Shown: positions 45,073 through 54,913 of the stretch, one piece after another
How positions within the stretch are numbered: position 1 is the stretch's first letter
Layout of the letters: each line of letters begins with the position of its first letter
Source of the DNA: Tetragonia tetragonoides
Taxonomy: Eukaryota > Streptophyta > Magnoliopsida > Caryophyllales > Aizoaceae
Length of the DNA: 64,000 bases
Direction of reading: 5' to 3'
NCBI GenBank assembly: GCA_038025085.1
Contig: CM076139.1
Location: 21,283,307 to 21,347,306, forward strand
Translations under genes and position numbers: made by a program
The notes under the pieces: model-generated
Database searches by the model: none
Seen by the model: the letters and a program-made list of their open reading frames with translations, nothing else
What the model was told of the DNA's origin: nothing

Positions 45073-45080
45073 CATTATGA

Positions 45081-45850
45081 AATGGGTAAAATAAATACCA
45101 GCAAAGCAATGGAATCCCGTAGCCCATTAAAAAAAAAAAAAGAAACTCCTGATGTAATATGAATACATGACACAGTCTCTTAAAAGTAAAACAGTGCAAC
45201 AGGAGTTCAAAATTAGTAGTTGAAGCTAGTGGACTAAGAGATTGAAGGGGTTCGAAAAATCACAAGTATTGGTATTAAGAAGATTACTACAAATGGTATA
45301 ATTTGACTGCTATCAAAGTAGTTACTTAGAGCGGAATGACATATCTCATGGAAAATAGAAAACATCATTATAGACTATAGGAAGAGCCTGTATTTTTTGA
45401 TAGAGTTGAAGTTTTGCATTGTTTTCGAAAAGCTAATGTAGTACTTAGTTGATTTCATGGCTAACGTGGGGCATAATTGCCGCCACACGCCTCTCTTGGT
45501 CAAACTCATTTGACCAAGATCTTGTCAACTGCAAAGAATGTTTCGGACTAACCCCCATCAAGGTATGACCTAGGTTACTTTGAGTTCTTTCGTGCTCTTA
45601 GGGAAAGAAAAAAAAAATTGAATACATGACACAATAAATATTCATTTATTCAAATGACATTTAAAACACATCAATATCCCAAAAGAAACAGAATAGAACA
45701 GAAAAGAAAACACATATCAATATACCATTCCCAAGTATAATACAAAACTAAAAGATGTTCTTATTTATTTTTGCTTTGTCAACTTTGAATGTGACATGTT
45801 TGTAAAATGGCTTCAACTGCTGCACGAAATGTGAAGGATGAAGTCAAACG
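45081..45850. other. Intergenic stretch downstream of the DUF7054 gene, no gene seen
   Basis: AT-rich with A-tracts at 45129-45140 and 45607-45617. It contains the 3' flank of the minus-strand DUF7054 gene. No transposon end was identified. Confidence 0.5.
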
Positions 45851-46902
45851 TTAATAAGATGATACTTTGAAGCTCAAGGATTTGTTGAGCCACGTTTTCC
45901 AGCTACCATTTCTCTTTCGTGAAATCATATGAGATCTTGCTTCGGTCATGTTTGGTTGTTGTTCTGGTTTCTTGCACAACACAAAGTTTCTTGTTCCACA
46001 TTCACCTATTTCATCCCAGTGACTCATGACTGCAACATTTATTTAACAAATTACAACTAATTAATTATTCAGAAAGAAAATAACAAATTGAACAAAATCA
46101 GGTGAGACTTAACTCACAGAAAAATGGGATCACTATTTAGAAATGTATATAATTACTTATTTGAGTAGTAACCATTGTTTTTTACTGAAAAATTGACCCT
46201 CATCGTTTCGCTGAAAGTTAATTACAATAAATTCGTTTTATACAGGTTTTTGTGGCAATACCATGATAGAGCTACCCAAATTTAAAATCATTACTACTAC
46301 ATATTTGCACGTTTAGATACTATTTATTATGCTGCTTCTATTTTACAACGGAATTTTGTTTTCGTCGTTATAATACGTTGCTACTTGGACTTTTTCTTTG
46401 CAATGTACATGAGCACGTAATATATGAATAAATAAAGGGGTGCTAAATACCGCACCCCATTTTAAACAATACCATACACTAAAAATTAATATTCCCAAAC
46501 TACCCCTAAAACTAAAATAAATAAAACAAAAGAACAAAACAAAACAAAACAAACTAGTCCACCACACATTTCCCTCACTTGGTAGTCTCATACCCAACAC
46601 CGAGCACCAACCACACACACAAACACCACACAATCAAATTCTCAAATGAAGATGATTTGATAATATGATCTGTAGTATTCATAACAAGAGAGAGAAAGTA
46701 TTACTACTATTCCCTTAGAAAATAGAAATGATCAAATAAGAGAGAGAGAGAGAGGGAAATGATTGAATTAAAGAGAAGGACAAGAATTGCAGGATTGTTG
46801 TTGTTAGGCCATTGTCGTCGCACCCTCTTCATAAAGCCTGCTAGTGCTGCAGTGCTGCTACTCCCCTTATTTCTCTCTCTCTCCCCCTTACCCTCAATAT
46901 CA

Positions 46903-46937
<35 letters not shown>

Positions 46938-49460
46938 AAAAAAACAGACAAACGCCTGAATTTGGTGCATGATCAGGAAAGTTACGCCTGAATTGGGCGC
47001 ATCATTAGGAAAGCTGCGCCTGAACTGGGCGCAGGTACTGTAAACATGAGTTCAATTTGGGCGCATGTTCTCAAATAAAAATAGATTTTAAAAACAGAAA
47101 TTCAGCGGTATGTAATTAGGGTGTAATTTATTTGGGGTTGGCCTAAAATTAAAAAAAGGTAAATTTGTTAAACTTTTATTAGGGTGCGGTATTGTTTTAA
47201 AAGGGGTGTGATATTAATGCGAACTGTAAATAAATTATAAAAATATGATTTTACCAAAGTACTATTAATTATTGAAAATCAATTTAACAAAAGTATTTTT
47301 ATATTGTAAAATTTTATAATATTTCACAAATTACAGTCAAATTTGTGAAAATCAACTTAAAAAACAAATGACAAAATTTGTATGGTACGAAAGAAATATA
47401 TCCCAACATGAGATTAAAATATAGACCCTTATCAATTGGTCTTTGTGACTCCTATATACTCCTATGTACTAGTTTCATCTTACCAAACACAACTAACTTG
47501 TGTTCAAGTGAGTTGAGAAGTTAATGTCTACTTACCTCACACGCAATATACGTATCGAACAAGTACACAACAATTTGCCTTATCAATTTTTTTAAAATGC
47601 AACAACAATAGGTAAATTCCAACAAACTAGCTTACACCGTACCATGGAAATCTATATACATCCATGATCCAGCACCACATCGAAAATTTATTAGTATAAT
47701 ATACAAACGGCTATCTATTTTAAGTTTCTTAGAAAAGTACAAACGACAGGCCATCATTTTTTTTTTTAAGTCTACAAACGACAGGCCATCTAAGTATTTG
47801 ATTTGCTTAATTTAAAGGCCCAATTGATATTTGGGATAGTATATAACTACCAATACAAGCAAGTATTGTGTGAGCACTCACCGAAAAAAGGATCACTATT
47901 TAGAAATTTAGAGGTTACTTTGTTATGAATAGTAATTTTTATTTTGCGAAAAAGTGATCCTCGTCTCATCGAAAATTATGGTAAAGTCATTTTATGCAAA
48001 TTTTTGTAAGAGTATATACCTTGGAAATATGAAAATAAATATTTTACCAATTAACAAATTAGAGATATTTGTTTAAAATTTTAATTAGAATTAAAATTAT
48101 TCGATCTTCACGTAATGAAAACTGCAACCAAGAAAAGATTTTCAAAAGAGTGAAGCAACTGAGTTTTATTTCTAGATGGAGGAGTTGATTACATATATAT
48201 AGTACTCTTACTAGAATTAGAATTATAACTAATTAAAGATATAAGATTACACCGGCCAAACAAGCCCTTACAAGTTAGCATCATACCATGGAACTTCTCC
48301 CCATTGGTGATCCACATGAAATATATATTTTTTAGGAGAATGATACATTTACCTAGAGTTGGCAAAAACCGACCCAATGACCGACCCGATGACCGACCCG
48401 AACCCGATCAGCCACAGACCCGACCGAAACCCGACCCGACAAGATTCAAACCCGAAATGACCCGATCCGTTTTGACCCGAGATCGAAATGGCCCGATCCG
48501 AACCCGAATGTTGTGAGACAATATTTGTCAAACCCGTTGGGTAACCCGAAATCGAACCCGTATTTGACCCGATGTATTCGATCCGTATTTGACCCGACCC
48601 ATATTTAGCCCAACCCGTATTTGACCGACCGAAACCCGACCCGACCGACCCATTTGCCAGATCTGATCCACCCACTGAGTTGGCAACCCACCTCCCCTTT
48701 GTATTTATCTCTCTCCTCTATTTTCAATTTCTCTCTCCTTAATGTCTGAGAAATGACATTTAAGATAGAAGAGAATAGATACAAAGGAAATATGAATTAC
48801 CAATCCATTGAGTCAACCAAAAATTTTCCTATTTTTTAAGTTACAACTCTTAATTTTAGAGTTGTAAGTCAAATTTTACCAATAAAGTCAGATGATATTA
48901 GATTCAAATGATTAAAGAGGTATTGTGTTCGAATTGTAGGAGCCTCTTTATTTTCTATCTAGTGGAATATTTCAGTACAGGATGTAGAGGTGTGCATCAT
49001 CCTCATTTATTTCAAGTTAAATGGGCATTCATGTGAGAGGCGTTAATTGAACCCCAGTCAATTATTAATTAGCTAAAACTTTTAGTTGAATTGGTTCGTT
49101 CCGACACAAAATGCAATAGTGATAACACTAACACAACAACAAAGTAAAGGTATAGACATATGTACCGTCAGATCCAGAGTTGCAACAATAGAGGAAGAAG
49201 TTACTAGTATCAGACCCCAAAAGAGGTAGACGACCTTCCTTAGCATACAACTTCAAAGCAGTGTCAATAACATGGCTTACCAAATCCTCCTCATTCACAA
49301 GAAACCTCAGAGGCCCAGCACTTCCTAGAACATTAACACTAATTAAGAAACGCTTGTTGTTGTTGTTGCTCTCACCAAACATGTCCTTGTTACACTCAAA
49401 GCAGTTTCCTCCCATTTTTTTGCTCTTTTGCTTCTGATGATGAGCCACCATTTTGTTCAT
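45851..49460 (-). CDS. DUF7054 domain protein (At4g22758-like), two exons, 157 residues
   Basis: Exon 1 (49460-49166) starts at ATG 49460 with a basic leader (MNKMVAHHQKQKSKKMGG). It encodes FLISVNVLGSAGPLRFLVNE, HVIDTALKLYAKEGRLPLLG and NFFLYCCNSGSD, and ends one base into a codon at a GT donor (GGTACATATG). Exon 2 (46029-45851) follows a TTGCAG acceptor in matching phase with VMSHWDEIGECGTRNFVLCK, then a basic tail to TAA 45851-45853. The joined length is 474 bases, exactly 158 codons with no stop inside. The ubiquitin-like DUF7054 fold is widespread in plants; its function is not established. The intron is 3136 bp long and holds a MULE-like element, an A32 tract and a hAT-like repeat. Upstream, the nearest element is a MITE about 620 bp from the ATG. 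Confidence 0.85.
46904..46935. repeat. A32 homopolymer
   Basis: Thirty-two A in a row after ATATCAC. It produces spurious poly-Phe and poly-Lys frames. In the intron of the minus-strand DUF7054 gene it reads as T32. Confidence 0.9.
46953..47066. repeat. 32-bp tandem repeat with CGCCTGAATTGGGCGCAT core
   Basis: The core CGCCTGAA starts at 46953, 46985 and 47017, a 32-bp period. A degraded fourth core (TTCAATTTGGGCGCATG) ends at 47066. Each core is a partial palindrome (GCGCC/GGGCGC). Confidence 0.85.
47227..48353. other. Rest of the DUF7054 intron, no gene seen
   Basis: AT-rich. The word GGATCACTATTTAGAAATT (47891) resembles GGGATCACTATTTAGAAATG (46127), each followed within about 60 bases by a GTGATCCTCGT/TTGACCCTCATCG word, so two diverged copies of one repeat of unknown type may flank the MULE-like MITE. 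Confidence 0.4.
48354..48662. mobile_element. hAT-like CCGACCC-rich repeat (309 bp)
   Basis: Starts TAGAGTTGGCAAAAACCG and ends ACCCATTTGCCAGAT, so GGCAAA/TTTGCC are inverted. The inside is degenerate ACCCGA/CCCGACC repeats. This composition is seen in plant hAT-type repeats such as the one at 11293. A target duplication was not found. Confidence 0.5.
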
Positions 49461-50078
49461 AATTTTGTGATTGGACGGAAAATGTAAAACTTAGGGAAAT
49501 TCCACTTGGTACCCTTCTGCCTATAACTTCTTCAGATGGTGGCCAATAAAGTGATTTTCTTGAATTATTTCAATTGGTACCCTCGTGGTTATGTGAAAAG
49601 TTTAGGAGTTTAGGGGTCAAGGCCTAGGCAACGGTAGTACCAGGCTTGTTTGTGGGATCCAAAAGAGGAAGAAAGGAATGAGGAAGAGAGATCAGAAGGC
49701 ATGAAACTCGAATTCACAAAGTTGTCTATGGGTTGTACCATTCAATTCAAGTGCCTTAGAGCTAACGATCTTTGATTTATTTTGAAAGATTTGGAGGTAC
49801 AAATGAATGATAATAGATGGCTTATTTAGGAGGTTTGAAAAGATTTATGGGGTTTTGTATTAATATATATGGTGCTCACATTGAAGTTTTTTGGTGTTGG
49901 TATGAAAGGGGAAGCTATAAGGGGAGGCTACGAATAAGAAAGTGGGAAAAGTTTTGAATAGGACAGGCGTTTCTAGTGGAAGCTTTTCTAAGGGGGATGT
50001 GTGTTTCAGGAAGTTAGTTAGCTTGGTAGAATTTTTTTTTTAATTTTTTTATATTTTCTGTTCTGGACCACATGTTCA
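49461..50078. other. Upstream region of the DUF7054 gene
   Basis: No gene. The word TTGGTACCCTTCTGCC (49507) and AATTGGTACCCTCGTGG (49569) form a diverged direct repeat. No convincing TATA box was picked. Confidence 0.35.
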
Positions 50079-50315
50079 GGGTGCGTTCTTTAGAGTTTAC
50101 ACGGTCAACTTAGTTCACGTGTCAATTCAGTGATTTTAAATTCAGTTAAATGATGTTCAGTTCAGTTCAGTGGTGCTGAGTTCCGAAAGATACATTTTGT
50201 CACACATATCAACTTGTGTTCAATTCCGTTCAGTGGTGTCCAGTTCAGTTTAGTGGTGTCCAGTTCACTGATGTTAAATTCAGTTATGGTAAGTTTAGCT
50301 CTAACTAACGCATCT
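50079..50315. mobile_element. Tourist-like MITE, copy 2
   Basis: Starts GGGTGCGTTCTTTAGAG and ends AACTAACGCATCT; TCA flanks both sides (50076-50078 and 50316-50318). The inside shares ACACATATCAACTTGTGTTC and TTCAGTTCAGT words with 27984-28197, so both are one family. Confidence 0.75.
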
Positions 50316-50692
50316 TCACTCTAGACCCTTTAGGGTCGGGACTAATTCTATTCGATCAACATCGGGTGGCACCTGAATGGATAAAGTTCTCTTAGTAAGC
50401 GGCGAACCCTTAACCTTAATTAAAATGATGAAAGTGCCGAACTATTCACACCAACTATTTATTAATTTATTTATTTTTTATTTTGAGAGGTAGGATGGTC
50501 TTATGGGGTTTTGCAGGGATGGAATATAATGAGATGGGGGGCTAAGGTCATTCATTAATTTTGATGTCCCCATACATTCCCAAATAGACGAAGAAATTAT
50601 TTAGTGGACAAGAGCTAACTACTTGCTATATACTTATACATATAAGTCGTACCAATGTTGCTATTAAATTAGAGCCATCAACCATATTATTC

Positions 50693-53600
50693 GAAGCGTA
50701 AATTTTTGTGGCTCAACACTTGTCGTTTATCAAAATCTCTGCAAAGATAATAAGACTGTGTGGTTCGTGAACAAAGATTGATGGATAACTTTCGTGAAAT
50801 ACTAGATACCCATGACCTTCGTGACCTGGGGTACGAAGGTTCGTGCTTCACATGGGAGAGGGGCACGAGAGTGGAGACTCGTATTCGGGAGCGTTTGGAT
50901 CGATTCATTTGCAATTTTTTGTGGGCTGATTTGTACCCCGGGTGCTGGGTTAAGAATCTAGTTCGTTACAAGTCTGACCATACGCCAATCTGTCTCAACT
51001 TGGGTCCAAGAGGGCGGAGGCGTAAGGGCAAGAAACGGTTTCGTTTTGAGACTTTGTGGCCTGATGATAGGACTGTGAGCAAGTGGTCAGGAACGCATGG
51101 AGGGACAGGAGCTCTTTTAATACAATTGAGAAAATCCAGCGCAGTGCTAAGTCCCTAGCTTCATGGAGTGCAGACAAGTTTGGAAATTTGAAGAAAGATA
51201 TTGGGGACGCTGATAAGAGACTAGCTAGTCTCCAGCAACATCCCTCGTCCCAGCAGGTAATTGAGGAGTGTATTCAACTTCAGAAGCAACTTGATGAGCT
51301 GCATAGGCAAAATGAGGCTTATTGGCATCTGAGATCGAGAGTAGGTGAGTTGAAAGACGGGGACAAAAATACTTCCTACTTCCACCACAAGGCGTCCCAC
51401 CGAAGGAAGAGCAATTTTATTCGAGGCCTTTATGATGACACGGGTACTTGGCGAACGGAGGAGAATGATATTGAGAGCATTGTGACACATTTTTACTCTG
51501 ACCTCTTTTCATCTTATAATCCTTCAATTTTTTGATGAGGCATTGGAGGGTGTAGAGTTGGTTGTTACGGAGGAGATGAACTGGGGGCTCTCAAGGCCCT
51601 ACGATGCTGTGGAGATTTATGAAGCACTAATGCAAATGCACCCAACAAAGGCCCCAGGACCAGATGGGATGCATGCAATTTTCTTTCAGCAATATTGGCA
51701 TATCGTGGGTGAGGACGTAGTGAAGTATATCAACAGTTTGCTGCACAATAATGCTTCCATGGCTCATGTGAGTAATACCTTTATGGCGCTTATACCTAAG
51801 GTAAAATCTCCTACGAGGATCTCTGAATACTGATCTATAAGTTTGTGTAATGTCATTTATAAAATCTTGACCAAGGTCGTGGCAAATCGCTTGAAAGTTT
51901 TTTTGGGCTCTATTGTGTCGGAGAACCAAAGTACTTTTGTACCAAAGCGGTTGATTACAGACAATGCACTTGTCGCTTTGGAATTATTTCATAGTATGAA
52001 AGTGCGGTCTAAGTCGAGGAGGGGTTCAATGGCTTTAAAGTTAGACATGAGTAAAGCCTATGACCGAGTAGAGTGGGGCTTTTTGGAGCGGTTACTTGAG
52101 AAGATGGGTTTTGTTAGAAGCTTTATTGGTTTGGTGCTGCGCTGCGTTTCTTCGGTCCGCTACTCTTTTATTGTGAACGGGCAGCCAAGGGGTAATGTTG
52201 TTCCAGCTCGAGGTTTACGACAGGGAGACCCCATCTCTCCTTACCTCTTTATTCTTGTGGCAGAGGCGTTTTCTGGCCTACTACGGAAGGCAGTTGAACA
52301 CAAGGTTACACATGGTGTTCGTGCTAGCCGTAGTGGCCCCTAAGTTTCTCACTTGTTTTTTGCAGATGATAGTTTACTCTTCACTAGGGCAAACCGACGG
52401 GAATGTCAAGCAATTGCAGATATACTAGGCAAATAGGAGAGGGCTTCCGGACAAAAAGTTAATTTCGAGAAGTCGGAGGTGTCTTTTAGTAAGGGTGTCA
52501 CTGTGAGCACAAAGGAGGACTTGAGGCAAATACTGCATATGCGGATGGTTGACAAGCACGAGAAATATCTTGGTCTGCCTACACTTATAGGGAGATCCAA
52601 GAGGGCCATCTTTGCAACCGTCAAGGAGAGAGTTTGGAAAAATTTACAAGGGTGGAAGGAAAAACTCCTCTCAACGGCAGGGAAGGAAGTTTTGTTGAAA
52701 TCTGTCATCCAATCTATCCCCACGTATGTTATGGGGGTATTCAAACTCCCGGTGACGCTGGTACATGAGATTCACTCACTTATGGCGAAATTCTGGTGGG
52801 GGCAACGAGGCAACTCGAGACGTATCCACTGGAAGTCTTGGTATTCATTATGCAAACCGAAGGATGTTGGTGGTATGGGGTTTCGAGACCTTGTTGTCTT
52901 CAATGATGCACTACTAGCCAAGCAGGTAGGCGGCTTTTACACGGAGAGAATACCCTGTGTGGTCGGCTTTTCAAGGCCAAGTATTTCCTGGGAACGAGTG
53001 TCCTTGACTCACATTTGGGACCCTACCCTAGTCATGTATGGCGGAGCGTGTGGAGCTCAAAATCTCTGCTTCTAGAAGGCCTGCTATGGCGAGTGGGGAA
53101 TGGTCAAGACATCAACATTTGGCAGGACCCGTGGTTAGCTGACGAAGATGGGCGTTTTGTTACGTCCCCTGCTCCGACCACCAATGAACTTAGTAAGGTT
53201 GCGGAGCTGATCGACTATGACACGGGGTGCTGGAGACTTCATATCCTTGATGCTTTATTTAATGAACGAGACAGAGATCTAATTCTCGCGATTCCAATCA
53301 GCGAGAGACTTCCTAAGGACATGTTGTGGTGGGCTTTCTCTAGGGACGGCTACTACACTGTTCGTAGGGGCTATTTACTTGGCAAAGGGATAAATTTTGA
53401 TGATTTTGAAGCTTGTTGGCCTGTTATATGGGAGGCAGATTTACCACCTAAAGTTAGAATGTTTCTTTGGAGAGCGAGTATGAAAATTCTTCCTACTAGA
53501 TCACTTCTCAATTACAGGCATTTGCTCGACACAGACACTTGCCCTCTGTGTGAACGGGAGCCCGAGATCACCTTACATGCCTTGTGCTCTTGTGCATGAA

Positions 53601-54403
53601 TTCAAAAGGTGTGGGATGACAGCCCCTGTGTTGCTGCTGCGTCTTTGATAGGGGTGACGTCCTTTGGGGACTTAGTGGAAAAATGGAAGGAGGAGTTATC
53701 AAGAGAGCACTTCAAATTAGCATGTATTATTGCTTGGGGTGTATGGTTTGCTCGTAATCAACAAGTATTTGAGGATAGGAGTACACCATCTGACATGATC
53801 TTGTCACGAGCTACTCGCCTTGCAGCTGAAATGGAAAACCTCGAGTTCAAGAAGCGATTGTCGCCACCTCAGACTTCTCTCGTGGGTGGAAATGTGTGGA
53901 TACCACCGAGTGCTGGTTGGGTGAAAATCAATGTCGATGCTCATGTTTTGGATGATATATGGATAACCATGGCTGTAGTGGGAAGGGACGAAAGCGGGGC
54001 GGTCCTTTTTGCAGCAGTATGAAGAACTAAAGCGTGTTGGTCACCTCTCATTGCGGAAGCCCGAGCATGTGAGTATGGGCTGCATGTTGCACGAAGACTG
54101 GGTGTATCAAGAGTGGTTGTGGAGTCGGACAGTTTGGGACTCATATCTCGTTTGCTGAAGAACACGAATGGATTAGAAGAAGTAGATGTTATAGTTAGTG
54201 ATGTGCTTTTTTATGCTTCGTTTTTCAGTTCTGTTAGTTTTTGTCATGTTAGAAGGGATGAAAATTCCATAGCCCATCACCTCGCTAGAGTGGTTATTTG
54301 TGGAGTAGAGCAAGTCTGGAGTGGTTGTATTCCTGGGAATATTTCCCGTATGTCCTCATGGACAAACTATCAATATAATGCTCTATTTCCCCTCAAAAAA
54401 AAA
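50693..54403 (+). mobile_element. LINE C (L1-type), 5'-truncated, with RNase H
   Basis: It starts inside the endonuclease and ends in A9-10 at 54395-54404. Near-repeats flank it: ATCAACCATATTATT (50677-50691) and ATCAACCAATAATTATT (54404-54420), an imperfect target duplication. It belongs to a different L1 subfamily from LINE A/B: it has a C-terminal RNase H and a different tail. Confidence 0.85.
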
Positions 54404-54412
54404 ATCAACCAA
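50693..54412 (+). pseudogene. LINE C ORF2 remnant: endonuclease end, RT, zinc-binding, RNase H
   Basis: Endonuclease end: YEGSCFTWERGTRVETRIRE and YKSDHTPICLNLG. RT: HPTKAPGPDGMHAIFFQQYW, MALKLDMSKAYDRVEWGFLE, ARGLRQGDPISPYLFILVAE and FFADDSLLF (catalytic FADD). Then KYLGLPTLIGRSK and the zinc-binding segment CPLCEREPEITLHALCSC. RNase H: GWVKINVDAH, VVESDSLGLISRLLKN and HVRRDENSIAHHLAR. Several frameshifts (near 51095, 51535, 51835 and 52975) and stops break it, such as TAA after RSGP near 52341, TAG near 52434, and TGA near 53597 and 54020. Confidence 0.88.
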
Positions 54413-54420
54413 TAATTATT

Positions 54421-54632
54421 TTAAAATAACATTTTTTTCTTTTGTGTAGGTAAGAAGAGGCTCACAATCATAATGATATTAAATTATTAATCGATAAGGA
54501 ATCAGGCAGCAGATTGGCTATGAAAACCAGAAGTAAGAATCACTATCATATAATATTAATTCTTTTTTTAGGAAAATTATCAAAAGAATAAAATATTTTT
54601 AGGGATCTAGCTCTCATTATGTATCATGATCA
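54421..54632. other. Short intergenic stretch, nothing seen
   Basis: AT-rich sequence between the LINE C tail and the copia element. No feature recognised. Confidence 0.4.
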
Positions 54633-54637
54633 AGTTA

Positions 54638-54848
54638 TATTACGATATAATGTATTTTTGGGTGATTTGGTGTATCTGTGTATCATAGTAAATATAATTG
54701 TCAGTTAGGCAAGTGTTGTATTTTAGGTAGGAGTCTAAGAGTTTCCTTAGCTAGGTAACTCTCTAGGTTATTCTCTTTGTATATATATTATGGCGGCTGC
54801 GTTTAATGAGATCAGAGCAATCTTTACATCTCAATTGCCTCTGTTACA
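54638..54848 (+). repeat. 5' LTR of the copia element
   Basis: Holds TATA-like TATATATATTATGG (54780-54793). Ends CTCTGTTACA directly before the primer-binding site. Confidence 0.92.
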
Positions 54849-54860
54849 TGGTATCAGAGC
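54849..54860 (+). promoter_or_regulatory. Primer-binding site (initiator Met tRNA type)
   Basis: TGGTATCAGAGC immediately after the 5' LTR, the standard copia primer site. Confidence 0.9.
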
Positions 54861-54913
54861 AACCAATCTAGGGCTCGTATTCTCAAATAAACGTGAAGAT
54901 CATCAAACCCACC

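Larger units (their letters stand above)
46437..47226. mobile_element. MULE-like MITE in the DUF7054 intron (790 bp)
   Basis: Left end GGGGTGCTAAATACCGCACC and TTTTAAACAATACC is repeated inverted, with changes, at the right end (GGTGCGGTATTGTTTTAAAA and GGGGTGTGATATTAATGC). TAAATAAA flanks both sides (46429-46436 and 47227-47234), but this is a low-complexity match. Inside are an A32 tract and a 32-bp repeat. Confidence 0.5.

Noticed and set aside
46707..46970. Frames with poly-Phe or poly-Lys runs
   Set aside because: Artefacts of the A32 tract.
48349..48675. Gly/Ser-rich minus-strand frame of 108 codons
   Set aside because: Translation of degenerate CCCGACC repeats in a hAT-like element.
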